Below are positions 50,316-63,800 of a DNA stretch of 64,000 nt, piece after piece; position 1 is the stretch's first letter, and the number at the start of each line of letters is the position of its first letter. The notes under the pieces are model-generated. The model saw only the letters and a program-made list of their open reading frames with translations, had not been told where the DNA came from and searched no databases. This DNA is from Spirodela intermedia (taxonomy: Eukaryota; Streptophyta; Magnoliopsida; Alismatales; Araceae), in the NCBI GenBank assembly GCA_902729315.2, contig LR746272.1, forward strand, positions 8,922,327 to 8,986,326. The letters run 5' to 3'. Both the position numbers and the translations under genes were made by a program.

Positions 50316-53300
50316 TTGCAAATTGGACCTGGGTTCTGTACTGCAGATTTATTTTTTTTGTATTTACTTAACGAAGTCGTGTGTTCTTCCAGCTGATTAA
50401 GCTCTGTGCTTTGAATCAGGGAAGAAAGGTGTTAAGAGACTTTAACATCGTAGAAGCAGCGAATGGGACTGGTAAGGAAGTTATCAAGAATTTTACTGCC
50501 CTTGTAGAGGGCAGCACATTGGAGATCCATTTCAAGTGGTCTGGCAAAGGAACGAATGTCGTTCCGTATAGAAGTGTCTACGGGCCTCTTATATCAGCAA
50601 TTTCAGTAACACCGAGTATATACATGAACATGTTTTCTGCTCTCCTATTACCATCTGATTGGTTGATTCTAATTATTTTTTTACATTGTAGATTTCAAGA
50701 ACAAAAAGTTTCCAGTTGGCACTATCATTGGTATTGCTATCGCTTCAACAATATCAGTGATGATGTTGACCATGGGTATCATATGGTTTTGCTTCAGGAG
50801 GAAAGCCATTAGGAACGATGGTGAGATTCCATTTAAATTTATCTCTAAATATATGGGGTACATGAATCGGTGTATCTAAAGAAATCTTTGAGGCAGATCT
50901 GCACGAGGCAAGTTTTGACTCTTATCCTCTGTGTCAAAAATTAAACTAGCCGTTTTTGCTTATGCTATCTTTTTTTGTATAGATCGTTGTAAAGGAATCC
51001 TCATATCTGATGCGAACATAGCCAAATCTGCAGATATATAATTTTTACTCGCAGTACTATGTGCCATCTGTGTAGAGAATTTTAAAATAAAGCAGCGGAA
51101 CTTTCTGCAGTTTTGTTTTTCTTTTTTGCAACTTGTGGGGCTATCAAGTGCACTTGAATGAAAAGCGAAGAGCATGGTGTTGAGTTTCGGATGTCCTTAG
51201 AACGGCATTTCAACCAATATGTCCAAGTGATATCAGAGACTGTTGTCCTGATATCTTTTTTAATGGACCATTCTTGTTATATAGCTCAAACGTCCTGGAT
51301 GGCCGAAAAGTTCATCAATCCCTAAACGGATTGATGTTCAAGGGGGTTCCTTCCATATTGCTTAGCTTGTGCACAATCCTAGTTCTAATGAAAAGAGTAG
51401 ACTCTTAGTGTTTCTTCTGGTCGTTGACCTAGCAGTTGTTTATGGTTTAATCGATGCGACGAAAGAGTGGCCATCAGATGGTCTGCATTGGTAGGAGTGA
51501 CGAATATTTATTCTGAAGACTACTTGAGTAACAAAAATGTACGTAGTAATTTATTGAGGATACTAAATTAAACTGAAGAGAACATCGTACATAGACTTCG
51601 TCATAATCTGAGCTTTATTAGACATTTTCAAGCAACCCTTATAACTCCAAAAGTGGATAGCTGATGCGCATTTGTCTGTAAGATAATCTCTAGCATTGAA
51701 TTTTTATTATACCCATGGTATATATTGTCTTTCTCTTAATTTTTGTGCAGAACTCAAAGCAATGGAGTTGCGGACAAACTGTTTTAGTTTGAAGCAAATT
51801 AAAGCTGTAACAAGGAACTTGGACCCTGCAAACAAGATTGGTGAAGGTGGATTTGGTCCTGTTTACAAGGTCAAGCACATAGTCATGAGTTCATTCTGTT
51901 TTGTTTTGTATCCAGAATTTAGTCCCGGTGTAATCTTGAGAGCCTAATAATAATACACGCATGTTGAAAACTTTCAGGGGGTTCTACCGGACGGTTCTAT
52001 GATCGCGGTGAAGCAGCTGTCTTCCAAGTCAAAGCAAGGAAACCGGGAATTTTTGAATGAGATAGGCATGATATCAGCCCTACAGCACCCGAACCTCGTA
52101 AGACTTTTTGGGTGCTGCACCGAAGGGAATCAGTTGCTGCTAATATACGAATACATGGAAAATAACAGCCTTGCCCGAGCCCTATATGGTAACCATGTTA
52201 CGGTTCGGGTTCTTTGTACCTTGTGCCCGCGACTTTCTAGGATTTACCTCTTTAGATTCACATTGTGTGAGGTTATTGCCAGTATGGTGTGAATGTAACA
52301 ATCACGGTGTTGACAGGTCCCGAAGGGCTGAAGTTGGAACTGGATTGGCAGACGAGGCGTAAAATTTGCATAGGAATAGCAAGGGGATTAGCCTACCTTC
52401 ACGAAGAGTCGAGGCTAAAGGTTGTTCATAGAGACATCAAAACGACGAATGTCCTTCTCGATAAGGATCTGAACGCGAAGATATCGGACTTCGGACTGGC
52501 TAAACTGGACGAAGAGGAGAATACCCACATCAGCACCCGGATAGCAGGGACCATGTAAGCAAACTCTGTGTCTGAAATAATGGATCTCTCGGCTGTTGGT
52601 AGAGTGATATAATTCGAGTTGCAGCTCTTCATTCGTTTTGCCGACTGTTCACAGTTGCGACTCATGGGACCTGCAATTGATCATCGATTGATAGTTAGAA
52701 TCAATGCGCAGCCTTTTTTGTTGTTGTAGTATTATGCTCATTGAGACAAGTTAGTTTCACGAATGTCGCATTCAAAACTCTTTCTTCGTATCTTATTTTC
52801 GTCCTACTCGATCCTGCCTTCAAAAGTGTTTAAGGTTACCACCTCCATCCAACACACCGTTCAGTTTTTCCTTCTACGACGGCTATCGCATCTCAGCAAT
52901 TGGTTCTTGTCATCTGAAGGTCCCTGAAGTGGGGAAGCTCCAATTAGTGATTTATTTCAATATGTTGGAGATGAAAAAGACCGGTTTTTGTTTGGTGATG
53001 CTGTCTCCTTTACACTGACGAGCATTTTCCTTGTTTCGTTCCAGGGGTTATATAGCTCCTGAATATGCTTTGAGAGGTTACTTGACGGACAAAGCAGATG
53101 TTTACAGCTTTGGCGTGGTCACGTTGGAGATTGTGAGCGGAAAGAGTAACGCCAACTGTCGCATCAAAGAGGATTTCATGTACCTTCTCGATTGGGTATG
53201 CGACCTTCGATAACTCTGGACGTACAAGGCCGAGTGCTCAAACCAATTCAGGGTTAAGAGATTTCTTAGCAATGGTTTTTCCATTTTTCTCAGGCCAATG

Positions 53301-54037
53301 TTCTCCAGGAGAAGGGCGCCCTCCTCGACCTGGTGGACCCCGCCCTGGGTGTCAACTTCTCCACGGAGGAAGCACAGCAGATGCTGGACCTGGCCCTCCT
53401 GTGCACCAACCTTACTCCGGCCCTTCGGCCTTCCATGTCCACTGTGGTCGCCATGCTCGAGGACCACACGCCCATTCAGGCCCCGACTATAAAGATCACC
53501 CGGACAGAGAGCATGGAGCAGAGGTTTAGGTCCTTGGAGACGATCTCCCAGGATGGGCATAGCCAGGCCGCCACCACGGAAGGGCCGTGCTCAGATTCCA
53601 CGTTGCCTATGCAGAGAAGCAACAGAGGAGACGACCGCTTCTACTCCACCACAACCCGGCTCCTCGGTGACTGCAAGGATTTCCCCTGGGACAGTGGCTA
53701 CTCCGAGGACGGGTCATCCCTGGAAAGGCGTTCACAAAAGCTCTCTTGAAATAAAATTCGGAAAGCATCCTCCCTTCTCGGTAAGCTGTTGCATAATTTG
53801 GATCTGATGCAAGACTGTGATTGGGCCAGGTAGTACGAAGCAATTCATGGCCGACGTTTATAAAAGTTTGGATTTAATAGGTTCACATGTGTGACTTATC
53901 TAGCTAGCTTCATGAGCTAAACTTTCATTAGACTTGAGCCAGTGAAAAGTTAGAATCACTTTAAAATCATGGTTTTTCACAACTAGAGAATTTGAGCGTG
54001 TCTACGTAGTCAAACTAGCCAGTGCGTCGACCACTAG
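50308..54037 (+). repeat. Inverted repeat arm 2, outer part
   Basis: Mirror of arm 1 from about 10,585 down to about 6,865, with about 1 percent mismatches, a 15-bp deletion in the transmembrane exon and further indels beyond 53,780. Confidence 0.93.
50420..53749 (+). pseudogene. RLK2, 3' half: transmembrane segment and kinase
   Basis: Exons: 50,420-50,615; 50,692-50,820 (transmembrane VGTIIGIAIASTISVMMLTM; 15 bp shorter than in RLK1 but in frame); 51,751-51,869 (P-loop IGEGGFGPVYK); 51,978-52,188 (lysine in AVKQL); 52,317-52,554 (catalytic HRDIK, then DFGLAKL); 53,045-53,195 ([20 protein letters not shown]); 53,294-53,749 (end of kinase and tail, ending RRSQKLS-stop). Unlike RLK1, this kinase has no stop codon: TGG and CAG are kept at the two mutated positions. 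All phases fit. The kinase-coding half is thus readable, but it is 10.2 kb from a frameshifted ectodomain. It could only be expressed from a new promoter or by very long intron splicing. Confidence 0.85.
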
Positions 54038-54640
54038 TAACATTGGTGTTGACCCTACGCAGTCAATCATGGAGAATGATGGTGTTGTAAGAGAACGGCA
54101 GGCGCCATGATGATAGTGCTCGGGCTAGTTATAGTTCTCCCCTTCTTCATAGACGAGCTCCCAAGTATAGATGGCATGATAGGCCTCCGACGCTGCGGAA
54201 AATCAGTGATATGAGTCGCCCATAGAGTGCGAGCGAGAGAGAGAGATACAGAGAGAGGTGGTAGTTGATAAAATTATGCAAAACGCGTGATTCTACGTCA
54301 TAACTTTGACATTGCAGCCATAGATGATGGCCAAGGGTGTTGCCGTCAAAAGGCTACGTCGGCAAGGGAGCGGACTCGTCTCCATGGTCAAATGTCCTCC
54401 TCGGGTGAAGGTGGCAACTTGTCTATTATTATGCGAAGGATTACGATGGTAGGCTCTTGTTTCGCAATGCAAATCTTTGAACTTTAGCGTGCATCGACTA
54501 TTTTGGTCAACCCTGTAGTTATCGAGTTTTTCAATGCCATTGAGTTTGCTGGAAGCATTCTAGGGGTAGTTTCTTAAGGATTGTACAACGTATTTTGGGA
54601 TTATATATGAATTTGCTTGAAGCATTGATTAATTTTTTAT
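53850..54640. other. Region between RLK2 and RLK3
   Basis: The first 190 bp are RLK2 3' flank. The rest has no homology elsewhere in the window. A small open stretch near 54,320-54,480 has no recognised domain. RLK3 homology starts abruptly at about 54,630 inside the intron before the malectin exon. Confidence 0.5.
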
Positions 54641-54663
54641 TTGACTTTTTGGAATTTCTGCAG

Positions 54664-57600
54664 ACTATAACCTTTTCATAAATTGTGGAGGTGAAAGTGT
54701 GACTGTTGACGGCAACGAATATGAACGTGACACATCACCGGAAGGCATATCCAAGTTTAAGCTTTCCAGCAGTAGAATGTGGGCTTATAGCAGTACAGGA
54801 AACTTTATTGGGGGAAGAAGCGACGCATCATTTGTAGCAGAAGCTACATCATTATTGACAATGGCCAATGCAGAATTGTACAAAACTGCTCGTTTGAATC
54901 CGCTCTCTCTAAAATACTATGGTCTATGCTTGCAGCCAGGAAGTTATACAGTCCAACTGCACTTTGCTGAAATAGTTTTCACTTCTGGCCGGACATTTGT
55001 CAACGTTGGAAGGCGTGTGTTCGATGTATCAATCCAGGTCATTTAGATTCTTTGGACTTACAATCTTCATGAATGCATGTAGTTTATTATTCCTCTTATC
55101 CTACAGACATCCATGATACTGTTTTCGATGACTTCCGGACAATCATTCCTGATTATTTTATCCCACAATGTCACCCACGTTGGTCATTTAGTGTCATATC
55201 TGCTGATTCTTATTTTTCCTTCGTTCAAACATGCGGCTGTGAATGAAGACAGGATACATGATATCATTTCTTGCATAGGAGAAATCATTTTTGTAACACT
55301 TTTCAATTGTGTATTGGTATTCAGCTATTCCCTTTTCTCTTTTCGTGGGTGTTTGTTTCTGAGTACTTGTGCATTGCACTATAGTCTTTGTCTTTCTTTC
55401 TAGAGTTGCAAATTGGAGCTGGGTTCTGTACTGCAGATTTTTTTTTTGTATTTACTTAACGAAGTCGTGTGTTCTTCCGGCTGATTAAGCTCTCTGCTTT
55501 GAATCAGGGAAGAAAGGTGTTGAGAGACTTTAACATCGTAGAAGCAGCGAATGGGACTGGTAAGGAAGTTATCAAGAATTTTACTGCCCTTGTAGAGGGC
55601 AGCACATTGGAGATCCATTTCGTGTGGTCTGGCAAAGGAACGAATTGCGTTCCGTATAGAAGTGTCTACGGGCCTCTTATATCAGCAATTTCAGTAACAC
55701 CGAGTATGTACATGGAGATGTTTTCTGCTCTCCTATTACTAACTGATTGGTTGATTCTAATTATTTTTTGCATTGTAGATTTCATACCTTGAGTGTTCAA
55801 GGAAAAAAAGTTTCCAGTTGGCGCAATCATTGGAATTGCTGTTGCTTCAACAATACCAGTGATGATGATGACCATGGGTATCATATGGTTCTGCTTGAGG
55901 AGGAAAGCCATTAGGAACGATGGTGAGATTCCATTTGAATTTATCTCTAAATATATGGAGTACGTGAATCATTATATATAAAATTTTGACTCTTATCCTG
56001 TGTGGCAAATTAAAGTTACCCTGCTTGCGTATGCCATCTATTTTTGTATAGATGTTAGTAGTGGTAATCCTCAAAACTAATATGAACATATCCAAATCTG
56101 CAGATAAGTAATCTTTACTCGCAGTGCGTATGTGCCTTCTGCAGCTTTGTTTTTCCTTTTCTCAACTTGTTGGGCTACCAAGTGGACTTGAATGAAAAGC
56201 GAAGAGCATGGTGTTGAGTTTCGGATGTCCTTAGAACGGCATTTCAACCAATATGTCAAACAGATATCAGATAATGTTGTCGTGATAACTTTGTTAATGA
56301 ACCATTCTTGTTAACCCTTTTGTAGGTTAGTTATATAGCTCAAACGTCCTGCATGGCCGAAAAGATTATCATTGGGGAAAGGTCTACACCATGTTAGAGC
56401 CAGATCTCCCTCTAAACGGATTGATGTTCGAGACGGTTCCAGCCCTATTTAGATTGTGTTTTAATGTAAAGAGTAGACTCTTAGTGTTTCTTTTGTAAGT
56501 TGACCTAGCAGTTGTTTATGGTTTAAGCGATGGGACAAAAGGGTGGTCATCAGATGGTTTGCATTGGTAGGAGTGAAGAATATTTATTCTGAAGACTACT
56601 TAAGTAGCAAAAATATACGTAGTCATTTATTGAGGATACCGAATGAAACTGAAGAGAACATCATGCATAGACTTGTGACCATCTAATGATTTTTTGAAAC
56701 ATTTCCTACGGTCTATATCCTGTGCTTATTCGACCTTTTCTATAAACCCTCATAATTCCAGAAAGTGAACAAGCTAGCTGATGCGCATTTGTGTGTCAGA
56801 GAATCTCCTAGTATTTAACCTTTTATTATACAGGTGGTATATATTGTCTTTTTTCTTATCCTATCTGCAGAACTCAAAGCAATGGAGTTGCGGACAAACT
56901 GTTTTAGCTTAAAGCATATTAAAGCTGCCACAAGGAACTTCGAACCTGAAAACAAGATTTGTGAAGGTGGATTTGGTCCTGTTTACAAGGTCAACCACAT
57001 AGTCATGGGTTCATTCGCTTTCTCTTTATGTCCGAAAGTTTAGTCCTCGTGTAACCCTGAGATCCTAATAATAATACTCGGATGTTGAAAACTTTCAGGG
57101 TGTTCTCCCAGATGGTTCTACGATTGCGGTGAAGCAGCTTTCATCCAAGTCAAAGCAAGGAAACCGAGAATTTGTGAATGAGATAGGCATGATATCAGCC
57201 CTACAGCACCCAAACCTCGTGAGTCTTTTTGGGTGCTGCACTGAAGGAAACCAGTTGCTGCTAATATACGAATACATGGAAAATAACAGCCTTGCCCGAG
57301 CCCTGTTTGGTAACCATATTACGGTTTTTCGTTCCTTGTACTCTGTTCCCGCCACTTTTTGGGATTACGTTGGTTAGACTCATAGTTACGGGTTATTTGC
57401 AATATGGTGTGACTGTAATCATCACGGTGTTGACAGGTCCCGAAGGGTTGAAGTTGGAGCTGGATTGGTAAACGAGGCGTAAAATTTGCATAGGAATAGC
57501 AAGGGGCTTGGCCTACCTTCAGATAGTTCATAGAGACATCAAAACGACGAATGTCCTTCTTGATAAGGATCTAAACGCAAAGATATCGGACTTCGGACTG

Positions 57601-58953
57601 GCGAAACTCGACGAAGAGGAGAACACACATATCAGCACCCGGATAGCAGGGACCATGTAAGCGAACCCTGTTTCTGATCTAATGGAATTTTATGTCTGCC
57701 CTTTGACTAATGTAATTCGAGTTCCAGCTCTTCATCAGTCTTGATAACTGTTCACACTTGCGCCTTATGACACCTGTAATATCGTTTCGATTATATTAAC
57801 CATTTCTTTGTGGTTCGAAGCAATGCCCAGTTTCAAGAATGTCTCATTCAGGTTACTTTCTTTGCATCTTATTTTCGTCCTACTTGATCCTGCCTTCAAA
57901 AGTCATTTCTTGATCAAAGAAATGTTGAAGTTAAAGCTGAAGTTACCAGCTCCGACACATCCTTCAGTTTTTCACTCTACGTAGGCTATCGTATCGCAGC
58001 AATTGGTATTTGTGATCTGAAGGTGCCTGAAAGTGGAGAAGCTCTAATTGATGAATTATTTAAATGCGATGAAGAGAAAAAATCGAGTTTGGTTTGGTGG
58101 TTCTGTCCCTCTTATGCTGAAGAGCATTTTCTTTGTTTTCCTCCAGGGGCTATATGACTCCTGAATATGCTCTGAGGGGTTACCTGACGGACAAAGCAGA
58201 TGTTTACAGCTTTGGTGTGGTCACATTGGAGATTGTGAGTGGAAAGAGTAATGCCAACTATTGTGTCAGAGAGGACTTCATCTACCTTCTCGATTGGGTA
58301 TGCAACCTTGGAACACTTTGGATGTACAATGATGAGAGTTCAAACCAACCCAGGCTTAAGAGATTTCTTAGTAATGGTTTTTCCATTTTTCTCAGACTAA
58401 TGTCCTGGACGAGACGGGCGCCCTCCTCGAGCTGGTGGACCCCGCCCTAGGTGGCTTCTTCTCCACGGAGGAAGCGCAGCAGATGCTGAACCTGGCCCTC
58501 CTGTGCACCAACCCTACCCCGGCCCTTCGGCCTGCCATGTCCACTGTGGTCACCATCCTCGAGAACCACACGCCCATTCAAGCCCCGACCACGAAGATCA
58601 CCCGGACAGAGAGCATGGAGCTGAGGTTCAGGTCCTTGGAGACGCTCGCCCAGGATGGCCATAGCCAGATCGTGTCCACGGACGGCCCGCGGGCAGATTC
58701 CACGTTGTCTATGCAAAGCAGCAACAGGGGAGACGACCACTTCTACTCCAGCACAACCCGGCTCCTCGGTGACCGCAAGGAGTTCCCCGGGGTCACTGGC
58801 TCCTCCGAGGACGTTCACAAAAGCTCTCTTGATATAAGATTCGAACAGAATCTTCCTTTCCTGGTAAGTTGGAGAGAAATTTCCCGAATTTGGGCCAGAT
58901 GCAGGGCTGTGATTGGGCCGGATTCCATGAAGCAATTCATGAAACGTTTATAA
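54664..58953 (+). pseudogene. RLK3: 5'-truncated malectin-kinase receptor, inactivated
   Basis: Exons 17-24 of the RLK1/2 model only: malectin 54,664-55,037 (in frame here, without the 2-bp insertion); 55,508-55,703; 55,779-55,922; 56,871-56,989; 57,099-57,309; 57,437-57,656; 58,147-58,297; 58,396-58,953. Signal peptide and all LRR exons are absent. Lesions: CGT-to-TGA stop just before the transmembrane segment (near 55,792), first P-loop glycine changed to Cys (ICEGGFG), CAG-to-TAA stop (near 57,469), and an 18-nt deletion before the catalytic loop leaving [16 protein letters not shown] and DFG remain. The tail reads on through SSLDIRFEQNLPF to a stop at 58,953. Confidence 0.85.
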
Positions 58954-59443
58954 AAGTTTGGATTCTGCGGGCTCAGGCTCGCGCGTGTGACTAATCCGGT
59001 CTCATGAGCCAAACTTTCACAAGACCTAGGGAAAAGGTAGAATCACTTTAAATCACGGTGATTCACATCTGAAGGTCTTTAGCTTGTTTAACTAGTCATT
59101 CTAGCTAGTATGTTGACCCACTATGTCAACCCCAATAAGTCTATATAGACTCGTTGCTGACTGTGTTGACCTACTATGCCCAGATTTAGTAGAAATTATT
59201 TGTTTAAATATACAAAATATTGAAACGTACTAAATCCTAAGTTGGTTAGAGATATTAAGTCCTTCGATGTAAATTATAAAGCTTCAATGGAACCTAAATA
59301 TCTCGTCGTTACATATTGGAGTACGTATAATAGACCAAATCATTATAAGCTGTGTTTAAGGGAGTCTAAAAGGATCCGAAGAAAATTTCATTAATATATA
59401 CAAATTTGCTTCAGTATTCTCCTGAAGAAGAGATGACCGACAT
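58954..59443 (+). repeat. RLK3 downstream flank and flank module
   Basis: From 59,040 onward it is homologous to 31,691-32,103 and 18,543-18,955, ending at CTCCTGAAGAAGAGATGACC. This copy is in its natural place directly after a kinase last exon, which explains the origin of the module in the arms. Confidence 0.75.
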
Positions 59444-60640
59444 TAAAAAAATTGCAGCCTAAGGTGCCTGAATTTGTACCATTACTTTGAAATCATGATG
59501 AAAAAGTATTGCCCAAATTCTTACAACTAAAATTTTTACGATTGAACATTAATCATAGAATATGACACAATATCATATCTCAAAAGAGATAAATTGTTGA
59601 AGCACATAGGAGAGGAAAAGTATGGATTTGATTAGTATAGAGTCTAATTGCCACTGCAAGTTTTATAAGTTTCAAAGTATAAATGACACAATCCTTCATA
59701 TGAACATCTTGGACATTACATAACTTTTACTAGATGATTAACAAATGATGAATCATTCCACTCCACTATTTGTTGAGCTTCTAGTTGGGAACTTTGAAAT
59801 GAAATGAAGAACTCGGGCCATCTTGACCGTAGATTGGTGCATATGGAGAGATATTGTTAAAAGGTTTTAAGTTTTTAAAACAAAAAATGATTCTTCACAA
59901 GGTTTTCTTATACAAAATTACAACAAGACTAGTTGTCCCTTGGGTTCAAAAAAAAAATGACATGATCTAATGAATGGGCTAAGAAAATCGATAAAACGTT
60001 GAATCGAAGATAATGAGAAACTATCAGGTTCTAACATCATGGGCTTACAGACTTGTGAAATATTTTTACTTGGATCAAAATACCTTTCCCTTGGTACATC
60101 GTACTATTGACTGAGGATAACTTAGTTAGACTCTTTTGTTTATAAATTAAAAAAATAAGGGTAAGGAAGTTAACTTGTTTCATTTATAAAGAAGATGAAT
60201 TTAGCAGAAAAACAAGAAATATATAAATCAACTTTCCAAAATAAAGACTAAAAGGCTACAATCAAGAGCTCAAGTGTTTCTGATTTCGGTCAAAGTCTCA
60301 ACCTCTTTTTAAAGCCTTGAAAAGATCATTCATGATTTCAACGCATTTAATCTATCAGCCTTCTTTTGTCTCTGTTCGTTCGTAATCCCACTCGTTGACA
60401 CTTCCGTCAGCCCAGAGGCTCATCAAGGCTTTCCACACGGACCTTTACGGTTCTTCTTCTACCAAATTGACCGCTACATTACGAAACTAGGAGACCGTTA
60501 AGGAGGAGGTGCCGCCATTTATGAGCTCCGCTTTCCTCGTCAAAACCCAAAACACCCAACATTTATACGCGGACGGATTACCACACACCGGCGGCGCCGG
60601 CAAGTAAGACCCGACCCCTCCCCTCTTCTCTCCTTCTTGC
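59444..60640. other. AT-rich intergenic DNA, no gene seen
   Basis: No coding signal, repeat or RNA gene was recognised. The last part leads into the RLK4 promoter and leader. Confidence 0.55.
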
Positions 60641-60827
60641 GTGCCTGGGCTCGGTCCACGCCGCATGTATAGAGTCCATCTCCGGCCATCCCTCCCTCCC
60701 TCCCTCCCTCCCTCCCTCTCATATGTGAGAGGAAATCGCCGGGATAACCAGTTTTCTTCGTTGCTCCTCCCCCACCTACCACTTGTTCTTCGAGCAGGAG
60801 ACGACGGGGAAGAGGACGAGAAGATAG

Positions 60828-63800
60828 ATGAGAGCAGCTGTACAGGCGGCGCTCCGCCGAGCTATGTTCTTCTTCCTTCTCTTGGCGGCGACTCTGAACT
60901 GCAGTCTTGAGGGGAGGGGAGCCCATGCGCAGACTCTCCCCAAGGAGGAAAGTGAGTAATAACGACGAGCGCCCTCCGCTCTGCTCACCCTCGCCATGGA
61001 ATCGCCAGGAGCTGCTCGCTCCGTTCTCAGCTACGCTCGTCTTCTCGAGCGTGGGGGTTGGGTTGGCGACCATCGCTCAGTTTTTTCCGTCTTAATTGGG
61101 CAAAATATTTATTTTCTCGGCTCCGCATCGAGTAAGAAAATTCCGTCAGCAATTCGAAATTGTTTTAGTCGTGTTCGGATACAGAAGAATCTTCGACCTC
61201 GGTTCCGTAGTAAGATATTATTCGCAATAATGCCGATATAAGGATTTTATTTATTCATTATGTAAAAATATATAAATTATTATATATTTTTATGTTCCGT
61301 AACAGGTTCATCTCTCTCTCTCTCCCTACATTATATATATGTAATTATTCTTCTTATTTCAAGTTCTAACACCACTCGGTGGGCATTGCGCGGGAACGTT
61401 CAGTTGAGGCGCTTCAGCAGATCGCTTCAAAGCTGAAGATTCCGGAGACGCTGTGGAACTTCAGCGTGAATCCTTGCACTCAATGGATTAAGGTAGACAG
61501 CAACTACACCCACAACGTCACCTGCCAGGAAATCACCACGACCACGACAAACGCGACTGTGAACACCACCGCCTGGCATGTCGTCAAGATGTATGCCCCT
61601 GCCGCTGTCCCCTCCTGTGTAGCACTCCCCTTATCTTGTCTCGTCGATGCCCGACTCTGACTGATTCGTTGTTGTCGGGACAAAATTGTGCTCAGCGATA
61701 TCAAGAAGGCTAATCTGTCTGGAGTGCTGCCGGAGGAGTTCGGCAAACTCAGTCACCTATCCTCTTTGTGCGTTCCCCGACCTAAAGTCTTGTGTTTCTC
61801 CATTCTTTCTTTTAAACTTTAACGAACCTAACATCCCCGCGCTCAATTTTCGTATCCTCTGAATCGGCGGAACTGGGCAGTGACCTCTCTCGGAACTACA
61901 TCAACGGCTCCATACCTGCCACAAATTGGACTTCCCTTCCTCTGAAAAGCTTGTAAATCACCACCATTCCGATCCTTACATCCCCGTCAACGCAAATTTG
62001 ATTTCTCTATTCCGTGGTCTAGATGGTAGTGGATCTAAGCAAGGGATTTGTTGTGTACCACTGCAGAAACGTTCTGGCAAACCGTATCTCGGGTACGATT
62101 CCTGAGGAGATAGGGAATATTACAACGCTTGAAGAACTGTAATGCCTCCATATCCTCTTTGAAAAAAGACATTTTCCTAACGAACCGGCATTGTTTATTT
62201 GAAACAGTTGGCAATCGACAAGTTTTATTTCTAATTAAGCCTTTCTTTGAAGCGTCTTGGAGAGCAATATAATGCAAGGGCCTATTCCTCGTGGTCTCGG
62301 AAAGTTGGTTGAATTACGGTCACTGTACGCCCCCCCTAGTTTCCGTTCTATTCTACTTTCCCATTGAATTGTTCTTCTTTATGTGAACCAAAGAGAATGG
62401 AAAAAACTATTAACTTCTATGATCGTCGCAAATAAATGTGAATATTAAAGAAAATTAATGGAAGACCATCATATTATTGCAGGCTTCTTTCTTGCAACAA
62501 CTTCTCCGGTGAGCTTCCAGAAACCCTTGGTGACTTGACGAATTTGACGAATTTGTACGCTCTCAACTGTTACATTTTTGGACTCCTTGAATGGTTAAAG
62601 GATCCTCTTGTTCTTGATAATCAGTGCTGGACTTTTCTTTTTTCAGTAGGATTGACGGGACTGAGATATCTGGGAAGATACCAAGCTTCATTGGGAACTG
62701 GACGAAACTAAACAGACTGTAAGCCCAGCTGTCTTTATTTATCTTTTCCCAGCGCAGTTTATCATCTGAAAAGGATGTCTCTACTACATGCAATTCTCAT
62801 GAGCTATACGTTTTCTAATGTCGCAGTGACATGCAAGGAACATTCATGGAGGGTCCCTTTCCACCCGAGTTCTCATCATTACAGAAGTTAACGCAGTTGT
62901 ACGTGTAGCTTTAGCCTTTTCCCGTACTCAGGGGTGTTGTCTGTGTTAGTGGACAGTAGTGATAATAGCTCTGTTGGCTTTTCTTTTGTAGGAGAGTCAC
63001 TGACCTGAAAAATGCCGGTGGTAGCTTCCCTCCCATTGAGAAACTGTCAGATTTAGAAGAGTTGTAAGACTACGAATGTTATTTATCCACCCGCATGAAT
63101 ATACTTTTGAAAATTTGTTGACAGGTTTCCCTGTGTAAACACTGCCAGGGTTCTGCGAAATTGCTCAATATCTGGCAGCATCCCGGGTTACATTGACACT
63201 TTTGCTCAACTGGAAATCCTGTAAGTTCTTATACAAAAATATTTGCATAATTTGTTGTTCGAGCGGTAATCATGTTTGCATTTGACAATTTTCTTTGATA
63301 TTTTAGGTTAAAAGTCCGTTTCTATGATGCCTTGAATAGGGGGAGACATGCTGCATCTTTTAGTTTGTTTAGAACATCTGCATGTGATCGTCTGCAAGGT
63401 CTAGGGGCACTGCCGCAGATATCTCTGGACCACCTCTGTGGTGTAACTTCTTAATTTGAAGCCATCCATGAGCCTGCATTTTAGTATGATCATATTTTTT
63501 CGGTCTGTATATTCCCCAAAGGAAGCGTAGCAATCGAGCTTGGTGCAGATTTTTTGTTCAGCTACCCTTGTCTGATGATAGTATGTATATGGCCGTTGAT
63601 GTTGGCAGTTGTCGGGCGAAATAATATTTGGTCATTCATAACATAGTCTCCAATTTCCTTCTCTACCACAGAGGGAGAAAAACTGTAATCGGGAACCCTA
63701 GTCATATCTTATACCATCAAAGATGTGGGAGCCACTGGTTACTAAAGATATAGAAAAGGATTCAGATTTGCACTTATTCTCGGGCCGAATGTAAGTTAAT

